Below are positions 50,701-58,974 of a stretch of 64,000 bases of DNA, in pieces. Origin of the DNA: CAZRIT01 sp964600225 (GTDB taxonomy: Bacteria; Bacillota; Clostridia; Christensenellales; CAG-138); contig CAZRIT010000004.1 in the NCBI GenBank assembly GCA_964600225.1, positions 11,522 through 75,521 on the forward strand, read 5' to 3'. Each line of letters begins with the position of its first letter. The first letter of the stretch is position 1. A model generated the notes under the pieces. That model saw only the letters and a program-made list of their open reading frames with translations. It did not search any database and was not told the origin of the DNA. The position numbers were made by a program, and so were the translations under genes.

Positions 50701-52638
50701 TCAATTTGACTTTGCTGCGCTGCGGCGTTTGGGGACGCGCGCGCGCGGCTTGAGAATGATTTTGATTAACAGGTCGATCACGCCGATGGCGATGAGGATC
50801 ACCACAATCATCATGATGACCAGCGCCGCGGCGATGCTGTAACGCGCCGCTTCAAACAGGTTGAACACCTTGCTGGTGACCAGGCTCCAGCGTGCGGATA
50901 TGATGAAGATGATGGCCGACACCGCCGTGATGGCGCGCACATAGGAGTAGACCAGCCCCGAAAAGAAGGCGTTGCTGAGCATGGGCAGGTCGATTTTTAG
51001 GAATGTGCGCGTGCGGCTTGCACCGAGTATGGTGGACGCCTCCTCGATGGCGGGGTCGATCTGCAACAGCGTTGACGTGCCCGATTCCACCGCCACGGGC
51101 ATGTTGCGGAACACGAACATGGTAATGAGGATAAACGCCGTGCCCGTCCAGTGCCATGTAAACGTCAGGTGGATGGGCGTGGCCAGCGTAATGGCGCAGC
51201 CGACGGCCGCGCACGCGGCGGGCACACCAAACAGCATCGCCTTGCGTACGGCGGGCTTTTTGAATTTAACGGACAGCGACAGGATAAACGCAATGATCAG
51301 CCCAAGCAGCGCGCCGATGACGGCCGCCCAAAAGACGGATGTGGACGGGACGGTGAGCTGCATTTTATTGAAGGCCAGCACATACCCGATGCCCAGCACC
51401 GTGCCGGGGATGGCGAATGCCAGCACCGAAAAGATCTCCATAATCTTTTTGCCCGGGAAGCGCACGCGCACGGTGATGTAGGCAATGAGCATGCCCAAGA
51501 ACCCGCCGATGGGCGCGGAGAAGGCGGCAAGCTTGATGGAGTTTTGCAGCGGCCGCCAGCCAAGGTCAACCGCGTCGCGGAAGTTGAGCAGGGTGAACGT
51601 GTAGTCGCGCCCCCAGGCCTTGACGAACGCGCCGACCAGCACCGTGCCGTACAGTATGATGATGAACGAGGAGATTGCCATACAGAATATGAACAACGGC
51701 CGCGTAATCTTCTTTTCATGGATGTTTTTGCGCGCCTGCGTGGGCTTGCCCGTCACCGTAACGAAGCTTTTTTTGCTGACCCAGTATTTGTTGAGCAGGT
51801 ACGCAACCAGCGTTGGCAGCAGCAGCAGGATTGCCATCATGGAGCCCTTGTTCATATCGAACATGCCTGTGATGATGTTGTACGCCTTGATGGCAAGCGT
51901 GGTAAAATCGCCGCCGATGACCGCCGGGTTGGAAAAATCCTCCAGCGACTGGATGAACACCAGCAGCAGCGCAGAGATGATGCCGGGTACCGCAAGCGGC
52001 AGCGTCACCGTGCGGAACACATGCAGCCTGGATGCGCCCATGCTGCGCGCGGCGTCCTCCACGGAGGAGTCGATGGCCTCCAGGATGCCCGACAGCGTCA
52101 GGTACGCTACGGGGAAGAATGACAGCGACTGCACAACGATCAGGCTGCCCATGCCGTAGACGATGTTGTTGCTGATGCCTAAGATTTCCTTGGTGACCAG
52201 CCCCTGCTTGCCGAACAGGAATATGATCGACAGCGACAGGATGAACGGCGGGGAGATGATGGGGATGGTCGCCATAAACTTGAAAAACTTTTTCCAGCGC
52301 ACGTCGGTGCGTGTGATGGTGAACGCAAACACAAAGCCGATCAGCGTGGCAATGACGGCCACGATCAGCCCGAGCTTGAGGCTGTTCCAGAAGGACTCCA
52401 TATAGGACCGCCCGGTCAGGATGGTCGCCGCGTTTTCCAGCGAGAAGCGGCCGTCGACCGTGAAGCCGATGCGGAACACCTTGGACAGCGGGAACACGAT
52501 AAACAGGAACAGCGCCGCGAACACAAGGATGATTGCCAGCATCGTAAACGGCTGGCGGAGCAGCCCCTTGTATGCGTTTTGCCGCGCCTGCCGATTGAAT
52601 GCGCGTTTGGCAGCGCTTGCATTGTAGCTTTTTGCCAT
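50701..52638 (-). CDS. Fused ABC permease, FbpB/iron(III)-type
   Basis: A 645-residue protein with about 12 membrane segments in two homologous halves, each with a binding-protein-dependent permease loop (for example EAIDSSVEDAARSMGASRLH and QIDPAIEEASTILGASRTR). The fused double-permease layout is typical of the FbpB and 2-aminoethylphosphonate families. The two EAA loops bind the ATPase. A basic cytoplasmic N-terminus precedes the first segment. GGAGAG stands before the ATG. Confidence 0.93.
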   Translation of the reverse strand: MAKSYNASAAKRAFNRQARQNAYKGLLRQPFTMLAIILVFAALFLFIVFPLSKVFRIGFTVDGRFSLENAATILTGRSYMESFWNSLKLGLIVAVIATLIGFVFAFTITRTDVRWKKFFKFMATIPIISPPFILSLSIIFLFGKQGLVTKEILGISNNIVYGMGSLIVVQSLSFFPVAYLTLSGILEAIDSSVEDAARSMGASRLHVFRTVTLPLAVPGIISALLLVFIQSLEDFSNPAVIGGDFTTLAIKAYNIITGMFDMNKGSMMAILLLLPTLVAYLLNKYWVSKKSFVTVTGKPTQARKNIHEKKITRPLFIFCMAISSFIIILYGTVLVGAFVKAWGRDYTFTLLNFRDAVDLGWRPLQNSIKLAAFSAPIGGFLGMLIAYITVRVRFPGKKIMEIFSVLAFAIPGTVLGIGYVLAFNKMQLTVPSTSVFWAAVIGALLGLIIAFILSLSVKFKKPAVRKAMLFGVPAACAAVGCAITLATPIHLTFTWHWTGTAFILITMFVFRNMPVAVESGTSTLLQIDPAIEEASTILGASRTRTFLKIDLPMLSNAFFSGLVYSYVRAITAVSAIIFIISARWSLVTSKVFNLFEAARYSIAAALVIMMIVVILIAIGVIDLLIKIILKPRARVPKRRSAAKSN

Positions 52639-52664
52639 ATTTACTCTCCAGACTTGTTCAGGCG

Positions 52665-52681
52665 AGGGGAGTCGAACCCCT
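52665..52681 (-). other. tRNA T-arm-like hairpin in the ABC operon
   Basis: On the minus strand, AGGGG-TTCGACT-CCCCT: a 5-bp stem with a seven-base loop that fits the canonical T-arm loop. It is followed by CGCCTGA, like a 3' acceptor strand, but the matching 5' strand and the D and anticodon arms were not found, and no CCA follows. It lies between the binding-protein and permease genes. Confidence 0.5.
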
Positions 52682-52736
52682 GCGGTCGTCGCGGCGCCAA
52701 ATGCGCTGATACTGTGTTTGCGCGGTGCGCTTAAGA

Positions 52737-52765
52737 TGCGGGGCCGTTATGGAAACGGCCCCGCA
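52737..52765 (-). other. Stable hairpin downstream of the binding-protein gene
   Basis: A 12-bp stem (TGCGGGGCCGTT on the minus strand and its complement) with a 5-nt loop, 17 nt after the solute-binding-protein stop. No U-run follows. Such hairpins commonly protect the binding-protein mRNA so that it is made in excess over permease. Confidence 0.72.
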
Positions 52766-52782
52766 CAGTTCAATCGCGTTGG

Positions 52783-53940
52783 TTAGCTGAGAACCTTTGC
52801 ATTGTCCTTGTTTTCGATCTTCTCGCCAAACTCGGCGCACAGGCGTTCCTTGTTTTCGCCCGCCCAGATGGCGTCGTAATCGACGATGGCCAGCTCGCTG
52901 ATGGGCTGGATGCGGGAATCGACCACCGCTTCGGTGTTCACGGGGGTACGGAAGCTGTTGTTGGTCGAGAACAGGTCCTGACCCTGCTTGCTGATGACGT
53001 AATCGATGAACAGGCGCGCCGCGCCCTCTTCGCCCTTAATGCCGCCCTTGACCAGCGCCGTGGCGCCCACTTCGTAGCCCGTGCCCTCGGTCGGGAACGC
53101 GCAAACGATGGGGAGGTTGCCCTTATCGTCGGTGGTGTATTGCAGCGCGTCATGCGCAAACGTCAGGCCGATGGCCGCTTCGCCGAGGCCAACCTGGCTG
53201 GGGGCAGCAGCGCCCGCCTTCGTGTAGTAGAGGATGTTGGAGTCAAGACCCGTGAAGTATTCCCAGGCCTTCTCTTCGCCAAGCAGCTGCACGATGGTGG
53301 CAAACACCGTGTAGGCCGTGCCCGAGGTGGCAGGGTGTGCCATAACGATGTTGTCCTTATACTTGGGATCCAGCAGATCCTGCCAGGTGGTGGGGTATTC
53401 CCAGCCGTTCTCGGCAAAGATTTCGCTGTTGCAGGCAAAGCAGATTGCGCCTACATAGAAGGGCGAGTAGACGCCGCCGGCATCGTGGTAGTTGGCGGGG
53501 ATTTTATCGATGCCCGCCGCCGTGTAGGGTTCCAGCAAATCGCGGCCGGTCGCGTTGACATAGTTGTCGGTGGAGCCGCCAAAGAGCACGGAGGCCTGCG
53601 GGTTGTCCTTTTCGGCGTCGACGCGGGTAATCATTTCGCCCGCGGACAGGCGCAGCGCGTTGACGGTGATGCCCGTGGCCTTTTCGAACGCTTCGAGATA
53701 ATACTGATACTCGCCGTCGGTCAGGCAGGTGTACATCGTGAGCGTGTCGCCGATGACGTAGCCTTCGATTTCCTCACCGATCTTGGTGCCGTGTGCGGCG
53801 GGTTCCGCCGTATCGGGCGCATCGGCGGGGGCTTCCGTGGGAACTGCCGTGGGCTGGCTTGAGGTAACCTCAACGCCGCCGCAGCCGATCGCCGCAAGGG
53901 CCATCAGGACGACCAATAGGACTGCCAGAGTTTTTTTCAT
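52783..53940 (-). CDS. ABC solute-binding lipoprotein, FbpA/AfuA-like
   Basis: A 385-residue lipoprotein: a basic start MKKTLAVLL, hydrophobic segment and lipobox ending at Cys20 (AAIGC), then a Thr/Ala/Pro linker and an extracellular solute-binding family 1 domain. Typical blocks are YTCLTDGEYQYYLEAFEKAT, YSPFYVGAICFACNSE and YPTTWQDLLDPKYKDNIVM. The paired tyrosines used for ferric iron are not obvious, so iron(III), 2-aminoethylphosphonate or another anion are all possible. AAGGAGG lies 9 nt before the ATG. The frame open further upstream is leader. Confidence 0.9.
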   Translation of the reverse strand: MKKTLAVLLVVLMALAAIGCGGVEVTSSQPTAVPTEAPADAPDTAEPAAHGTKIGEEIEGYVIGDTLTMYTCLTDGEYQYYLEAFEKATGITVNALRLSAGEMITRVDAEKDNPQASVLFGGSTDNYVNATGRDLLEPYTAAGIDKIPANYHDAGGVYSPFYVGAICFACNSEIFAENGWEYPTTWQDLLDPKYKDNIVMAHPATSGTAYTVFATIVQLLGEEKAWEYFTGLDSNILYYTKAGAAAPSQVGLGEAAIGLTFAHDALQYTTDDKGNLPIVCAFPTEGTGYEVGATALVKGGIKGEEGAARLFIDYVISKQGQDLFSTNNSFRTPVNTEAVVDSRIQPISELAIVDYDAIWAGENKERLCAEFGEKIENKDNAKVLS

Positions 53941-53977
53941 GTACCTGTTTCCTCCTTGTTTGATGTGTATTGTTTTC

Positions 53978-54039
53978 CTTGCCGCCGCACAACGCGGATC
54001 GACGCAGACGGGAGAACACACGCTGCTACGGCGGGCAAG
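53978..54039 (-). promoter_or_regulatory. Structured 5' leader of the ABC operon
   Basis: On the minus strand, CTTGCCCGCCG pairs with CGGCGGCAAG about 40 nt later: a 10-bp helix with one bulged C enclosing internal sequence that may form smaller helices. It sits in a leader of about 170 nt between the promoter and the binding-protein gene. It matches no riboswitch class I recognise. Confidence 0.4.
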
Positions 54040-54119
54040 CTTTGATATCGGGTTTTTGAGGTATCGGTTCGGTCTATGTATCGAATATTTCGGATCGGAT
54101 TCGCATTTGGTTATAGATA

Positions 54120-54148
54120 AATCTACCACGAATTTTTCGCCGTGTCAA
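54120..54148 (-). promoter_or_regulatory. Sigma-A promoter of the ABC operon
   Basis: On the minus strand, TTGACA (54143-54148), a 17-nt spacer and TAGATT (54120-54125). The 395-nt space between this operon and the diguanylate cyclase gene holds this promoter, the structured leader and the cyclase promoter; I see no gene in it. Confidence 0.78.
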
Positions 54149-54265
54149 CGCATGCGCTTGTCGAACCGCGTGCTGAAGCTGCCATGCGATACGCTTGCGC
54201 GGCGCGGCTGTGGCACAGGAATGTAAAAATAATCGGAATTACATGCAAATAATGATGATATTCCC

Positions 54266-54294
54266 TTGTTTGCGCGGGAATTGTGCTGTAAAAT
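54266..54294 (+). promoter_or_regulatory. Sigma-A promoter of the GGDEF gene
   Basis: TTGTTT (54266-54271), a 17-nt spacer and TAAAAT (54289-54294). The leader is about 35 nt and includes GGGAGGG before the ATG at 54336. Confidence 0.62.
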
Positions 54295-54335
54295 GCTTCC
54301 AATGATACGCGCCGGGCGGAAGGGAGGGCAAAGCC

Positions 54336-55592
54336 ATGTATCGCCATATTGACGCCGACATTGTCTCCCTGATGCTTGCCGTTGCGCTGTATATGAACAT
54401 TGGCACCGCCTTCCGTAAGGGAACCATGCGCGACAGGCGTTTCCTCAACTGCGTTTTGATGCTGTTATTGCTGCTGATTGCGGATATCGGCGCGTGCATG
54501 GCCATGGAAGCGCCCGTCGGCAGGGCGGTGTTCCTGTCGGCGCTGACCATCTACAACGCCTGCCTGGTGCTGACCGTAATCGCGTGGCTGCATTATCTGA
54601 TCGAGTTGATTTACGGCGACCGTGCGGAGGTGGCGATGCGCCTAAGGCGCATCAGCATTGCGCCGTACTTTGTATATCTGGCGCTTCTGCTGTACAATCT
54701 GCGGGACGGCTTGCTGTTTTCGTGCGATGCGGACGGCGCGTTGGCGCATGGGCCGCTGTTTTTTCTACCTGCCACGCTGTATGGCGCATATACGGTCTGG
54801 ATGGTTGTTGTGGTGGTCAGCAATCGGAACAGGATTGTTTCGGCAAAGCTTCGCAGGCTGCTGCTGGTGATGCCTCTGTTGACTGCGGCGGGCGTTTGGG
54901 TACAGTCCGTAGCGGACGGCTGGCTGACGATTGCCCCGTTCTACGGCGTAGGGGTATTCATCGCATACCTGTTCATTCAGGAGTCGCGCACCAGGCGCAT
55001 GCTGGACTCCACAAAAACCATTGTGCAAACCCTTTCCGCGGCGGCGGATACCGATGAAATGACGGGGCTGCTCAACCGCAGCGCATCCATGCGGCACATT
55101 GCGGATTTGATGGAGCATGCGTGCGACAGGGGCTGCGCGCTGCTGCTGTTGGATGTGGATCGGTTCAAGCGCATCAACGATACCTTGGGCCATGTGCAGG
55201 GCGACGGTGCGCTGCAGGCGTTTGCTGCGGCATTAAAGAGTCACTTTCGCAGCTCCGATATCGTCGGCCGCCTCGGCGGAGACGAGTTTGTGGTGTTTTT
55301 GCCGAACATGGCCGACGCCGAAAAGCTCAGGAGCATTCTGCTGAGACTTTTGGAACGCATCGCAACGATTTATGCGGGAGAAAACGGGGAAATGCAACTC
55401 AGCGCCAGCATCGGCGTTGTGATGGACGATATGGGCGGCGAAAACGTCATGTCGCTGTATACCAAGGCGGACGAGGCGCTTTACTATGTTAAGCGCCACG
55501 GAAAAAACGGCTTTGCCTTTTATGATGCGTCGTTCCAAATCCATGTGGAACGGCCGGGAAACGAAAGTATACAAACCGAACGTATACAATAG
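54336..55592 (+). CDS. Membrane-bound diguanylate cyclase (GGDEF)
   Basis: A 418-residue protein with about six to seven N-terminal membrane segments (to about residue 225) as a sensor region, then a GGDEF domain. DTDEMTGLLNRSAS, LDVDRFKRINDTLGH and GRLGGDEFVVFL (near 313) show an intact active site. RSSD exactly five residues before GGDEF is a product-inhibition I-site. It should make c-di-GMP with feedback control. It is divergent from the ABC operon and convergent with sigG. The signal sensed is unknown. Confidence 0.93.
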   Translation: MYRHIDADIVSLMLAVALYMNIGTAFRKGTMRDRRFLNCVLMLLLLLIADIGACMAMEAPVGRAVFLSALTIYNACLVLTVIAWLHYLIELIYGDRAEVAMRLRRISIAPYFVYLALLLYNLRDGLLFSCDADGALAHGPLFFLPATLYGAYTVWMVVVVVSNRNRIVSAKLRRLLLVMPLLTAAGVWVQSVADGWLTIAPFYGVGVFIAYLFIQESRTRRMLDSTKTIVQTLSAAADTDEMTGLLNRSASMRHIADLMEHACDRGCALLLLDVDRFKRINDTLGHVQGDGALQAFAAALKSHFRSSDIVGRLGGDEFVVFLPNMADAEKLRSILLRLLERIATIYAGENGEMQLSASIGVVMDDMGGENVMSLYTKADEALYYVKRHGKNGFAFYDASFQIHVERPGNESIQTERIQ

Positions 55593-55628
55593 GATAGAAA
55601 CAGGATTTTATACGGCCCCCGTCCGTCG

Positions 55629-56402
55629 TCAGACGAACTTTTGCATCTGCCGCAGGGCGTTTTTTTCAAGGCGGGATACCTGTGCTTGTGAAATGCCGAT
55701 CTCGCGGCTGACCTCCATTTGTGTTTTGCCGATGAAGTAGCGCAGCTTGAGGATGCGCATCTCGCGCTCCGTCAGGTGCGCCATGCCGTCGTTGATGGCG
55801 ATGCCCTCCAGCCAGTTGACGTCGGCCGTTTTGGCGTCGCTGATCTGATCGATGATGTAGACGGCGTCGCTGTCATCGCGAAACACGGGTTCAAACAGCG
55901 AGATGGGCTCCTGTATGGCGTCCAGCGCGGTAACGACCTCCTCCTGCCTTAGCCCCAACTCCTCGGCAATTTTGCCGAGCGACGGCTCCACGCCGTTGTC
56001 GTCGGCCAGGCGGTTTCGCACCTGCAGGGCGCGATAGGCCGTATCGCGCAGCGAACGGCTCACGCGGATGGCGTTGTTGTCCCTCAGATGACGGCGAATC
56101 TCTCCGATGATCATGGGCACGGCATAGGTGGAGAAACGCACCTCGTGCTTGAGGTCGAAGTTATCGATGGCCTTAATCAGCCCGATGCAGCCCACTTGAA
56201 ACAGGTCGTCCATCTGCTCGTTGCGGTTGCCGAAGCGCTGCACGATGGACAGCACCAATCGAAGATTGGAGCGGATGAATTCCTCCCTGGCGCCCTCAAG
56301 CCCCGCCTTGACCTTGAGCATGAGCGCGTGCATCTCCTGCGCCGAAAGCATCGGCAGCTTATTCGTGTCCACTCCGCAGATTTCCACCTTGTTGATCGCC
56401 AT
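55629..56402 (-). CDS. sigG: Late forespore sigma factor SigG
   Basis: A 257-residue sigma-70 family factor. The N-terminal NKVEICGVDTNKLPML is the SigG signature and separates it from SigF. Region 2 is DDLFQVGCIGLIKAIDNFDL; RFSTYAVPMIIGEIRRHLRD follows; region 4 ends in GKTQMEVSREIGISQAQVSR. It directs late forespore transcription. The ATG at 56402 follows GGTGGA; the longer frame runs into its promoter. spoIIGA and sigE do not precede it, so it stands alone. A sigma-F/G-like promoter lies upstream. Confidence 0.95.
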   Translation of the reverse strand: MAINKVEICGVDTNKLPMLSAQEMHALMLKVKAGLEGAREEFIRSNLRLVLSIVQRFGNRNEQMDDLFQVGCIGLIKAIDNFDLKHEVRFSTYAVPMIIGEIRRHLRDNNAIRVSRSLRDTAYRALQVRNRLADDNGVEPSLGKIAEELGLRQEEVVTALDAIQEPISLFEPVFRDDSDAVYIIDQISDAKTADVNWLEGIAINDGMAHLTEREMRILKLRYFIGKTQMEVSREIGISQAQVSRLEKNALRQMQKFV

Positions 56403-56438
56403 GCATTCCACCGTCCTTGTCCGTAGCGTTGCTTTCTT

Positions 56439-56467
56439 ATCATGACCCGCCAATCGTTTTCATATAC
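56439..56467 (-). promoter_or_regulatory. Sigma-F/sigma-G-like promoter for sigG
   Basis: On the minus strand, GTATA (56463-56467), a 15-nt spacer and GGTCATGAT (56439-56447). This fits the forespore -35 GYATA and -10 GGnnAnAnT with one mismatch. The same DNA read on plus has CATATACT at 56461-56468, which could be the -10 of a promoter for yqfC. Confidence 0.48.
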
Positions 56468-56504
56468 TTTCCTGAAAGGCGACGGGGCATGAGGAATCCT
56501 GTCG

Positions 56505-56801
56505 TTGGGTGACGCTTTGGCCAAGAACAAAAAGAGCCGTTTTCGGCGGATACTGACCGCACTGGACCTGCGCGAGGAGGTCGATTTGAGCATGCCGAAG
56601 CTCACGATGCTCGGCAACAACGAGCTGCTCATCGAAAACCATCGCGGCATTTTGCAGTACAGCGAGGCGCAGATTCGGCTGATGACGACGGAGGGCGTGA
56701 TACGGGTGACGGGTGAAACGCTGTGCATCAGGGAGTTTTCCGCGGAGAGCATGAGCGTCCTTGGACACGTCTTTGGCTGGCAGTACGAGGCGCATTCCTG
56801 A
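56505..56801 (+). CDS. yqfC: Sporulation protein YqfC
   Basis: A 98-residue YqfC-family protein. ALDLREEVDLSMPKLTMLGN and VIRVTGETLCIREFS are the conserved blocks. It starts at TTG, 10 nt after GAGG, and its stop overlaps the yqfD ATG. yqfC-yqfD are mother-cell sporulation genes in Bacillus; a short gap to the divergent sigG may hold both promoters. Molecular function unknown. Confidence 0.86.
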   Translation: MGDALAKNKKSRFRRILTALDLREEVDLSMPKLTMLGNNELLIENHRGILQYSEAQIRLMTTEGVIRVTGETLCIREFSAESMSVLGHVFGWQYEAHS

Positions 56802-57970
56802 TGTGGCATTCCGCAAAGGGTTATGTTATAATCGAGGTCAAAGGCAGGAATGCGGAGCGGTTCCTCAACGGCCTGCACCGTGCGGGGATTTCCGCGGAGC
56901 AGGTGACGCGCAAATCGGCCGACTGCATACGCATGACGCTTTCGGTGCCGAGCTTTCGCAAGCTGCGCCCCGTGGCCGGGCAGAGCGGTTGCCGCGTGCA
57001 CATCGTAGGCCGCAGCGGCCTGCCGTTTCTCCTGCGGCGCATCGCCATGCGCCCCGCGCTGTGGATCGGCTTGCTGCTTTCGGTATGCTTGCTGGCGCTG
57101 ATGTCCACAAGGATTATGGTCATTCGCGTTTTCGGATGCAGCCGCGTGCCGCAAAGCGTTGTGCGCCGCGCATTGGAGCAGGAGGGCATCAATACATGCT
57201 CGCCCCGCCCCAAGGAGAACCTGATTGCCGTGGCCGAGCGCGTGCGCACCTACGACGCCAGGTTCAAATGGATCGGGCTGGAGCTGGACGGCTTTACGCT
57301 TACCGTCCATGTGCAGGAGGCGGAGCCGATCGCCGTACTGACGGATATCGATACGCCTTGCAACGTCGTTGCTGTCAAGGACGGCGTGGTGACGGAGGTG
57401 CAGGCGCTTGCGGGCAAGGCGCTGGTCAGCGCGGGCGATGTGGTAAAGGCCGGCGACGTGCTGATTGCGGGTGAGTTTTATCCCGATACGAAGGAAGCGT
57501 TCGAGGGCACCGTGCTGGTGCACGCGCGCGGCACGGTGACGGCGCAGGCGTTCTACTATGCCTCGTTTGTGGCCGAGCGAGAGGAATTGGTTTTCACGGA
57601 TACGGGCCGCACGGCCCCGTATCGGCGGGTATCGCTGCTGGATCGGACGCTGACGGAAACGCGGCTGCCGTTTGACGAATACGAGGTGCGCGATGCGGCA
57701 ACCTACCCGCTGACGGATTGCCTGCTGCCGTATCGGGTAACGGTCGGCACGGCGTACGAGCAGGCGGAGCGGATGCAGCCGACGTCGATCGAGCAGCAGC
57801 GGCTGATGGCGCTGTTTGGCGCGGAGCAGGCGGCATTTTTAAAGGTTCCGCAGGATGCGCGGGTTACGGAAAAGCAGGTAAACCTGATGGAGGACGATGG
57901 CGTCATCATGGGCGTTGCGTGCGTGGTGACGGAGGAATCGATAGGATTGACAAAGGAGATTGAGCATTGA
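56801..57970 (+). CDS. yqfD: Sporulation protein YqfD
   Basis: A 389-residue protein with one membrane segment near residues 84-105 (LWIGLLLSVCLLALM) and an extracytoplasmic region. Typical blocks are GYVIIEVKGRNAERFLN at the start, KWIGLELDGFTLTVHVQEAE in the middle and KEAFEGTVLVHARGTVTA. In Bacillus yqfD is required for efficient sporulation. The ATG shares a base with the yqfC stop. The 3' end overlaps phoH by 4 nt. Confidence 0.91.
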   Translation: MWHSAKGYVIIEVKGRNAERFLNGLHRAGISAEQVTRKSADCIRMTLSVPSFRKLRPVAGQSGCRVHIVGRSGLPFLLRRIAMRPALWIGLLLSVCLLALMSTRIMVIRVFGCSRVPQSVVRRALEQEGINTCSPRPKENLIAVAERVRTYDARFKWIGLELDGFTLTVHVQEAEPIAVLTDIDTPCNVVAVKDGVVTEVQALAGKALVSAGDVVKAGDVLIAGEFYPDTKEAFEGTVLVHARGTVTAQAFYYASFVAEREELVFTDTGRTAPYRRVSLLDRTLTETRLPFDEYEVRDAATYPLTDCLLPYRVTVGTAYEQAERMQPTSIEQQRLMALFGAEQAAFLKVPQDARVTEKQVNLMEDDGVIMGVACVVTEESIGLTKEIEH

Positions 57971-58974
57971 CGGAAGGCGCGGAAACGGTGGTACGGCACA
58001 TCGACATTCTTGAAATGGACGAGCTTGTGGGATTGTTTGGCGTATTTGACGAAAACCTGGCCGTGATCGAGGAGGAAACGGGCGCGCATATCCATGCGGA
58101 TATGGACGGCATCCGCATCGAGGGCGCGGCGGAGGATACGGAGCTGACCGAAACGGTGCTGCAAAAGATGCTGGACATGCAGCGCAGGGGCGAGTCCATC
58201 AACCGCGGCCGCATCCGCTATGCCATCGACCTGGCCAAGGATGGCAACGCCGATATGATCGAGCGCATCATGGGCGACGTCATTGCCATCACCAACCGCG
58301 GCAAGCAGGTCAAGTGCAAAACCCTTGGGCAAAAGCGCTATGTGCAGGCGCTCAAGGAGAGCGAGCTGGTGTTTGGCGTGGGCCCCGCGGGCACGGGCAA
58401 AACGTACCTTGCCGTGGCGATGGCGGTGCTGGCGTTTAAAAACAAGGAGGTCGAGCGCATCATCCTCACCAGGCCCGCCGTGGAGGCGGGCGAAAAGCTC
58501 GGCTTTCTGCCGGGGGATTTGCAGACCAAGGTGGACCCGTATTTGAGACCGCTGTACGATGCGCTACAGGAGCTTTTGGGTCTGGAAACCTACCGTGCGC
58601 TTTTGGAGCGCGGCGCCATCGAGGTGGCGCCGTTGGCATACATGCGCGGGCGCACGCTCAATAACGCCTATATCATTCTGGATGAGGCGCAAAACTGCTC
58701 CAATGAGCAGATGAAGATGTTTTTAACACGGTTTGGCGAGGGCTCGCGCGTGGTTGTGACGGGCGACATCACCCAAATCGACCTGCCCAAGGACCGCGTC
58801 AGCGGTCTGGTGCACGCAACGCAGGTGCTCGACGGCGTGGACGGCATCCGCATCATCCGCCTGACGCATAAGGACGTTGTGCGGCACGAGCTGGTGCAGC
58901 GCATCATTCAGGCATACGATAAGTTTGAAAAGCGTACGGAAAGGGGGCGGCGCGGTGGAAAGGAAGAGGGTTGA
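57967..58974 (+). CDS. phoH: PhoH-like ATPase
   Basis: A 335-residue PhoH/YbeZ-type protein. A KH-like N-terminal region precedes the P-loop domain: GPAGTGKTYLAVAMA near residue 139, RPAVEAGEKLGFLPGDL, LDEAQNCSNEQMKMFLTR and VVTGDITQIDLP. Family members act with YbeY in ribosome and RNA metabolism, and ybeY lies two genes downstream. It starts at TTG overlapping the yqfD stop (TTGA). Confidence 0.95.
   Translation: MTEGAETVVRHIDILEMDELVGLFGVFDENLAVIEEETGAHIHADMDGIRIEGAAEDTELTETVLQKMLDMQRRGESINRGRIRYAIDLAKDGNADMIERIMGDVIAITNRGKQVKCKTLGQKRYVQALKESELVFGVGPAGTGKTYLAVAMAVLAFKNKEVERIILTRPAVEAGEKLGFLPGDLQTKVDPYLRPLYDALQELLGLETYRALLERGAIEVAPLAYMRGRTLNNAYIILDEAQNCSNEQMKMFLTRFGEGSRVVVTGDITQIDLPKDRVSGLVHATQVLDGVDGIRIIRLTHKDVVRHELVQRIIQAYDKFEKRTERGRRGGKEEG

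Noticed and set aside
52650..52740. Complete tRNA or tmRNA gene
   Set aside because: Only a T-arm-like hairpin and a possible 3' acceptor strand are present; no complementary 5' acceptor strand, D arm or anticodon arm is found within 60-110 nt.
49557..53940. ABC operon as a recently acquired island
   Set aside because: No integrase, direct repeats or clear composition change is seen at the borders; base use looks like the neighbours. The T-arm-like hairpin alone is not enough.
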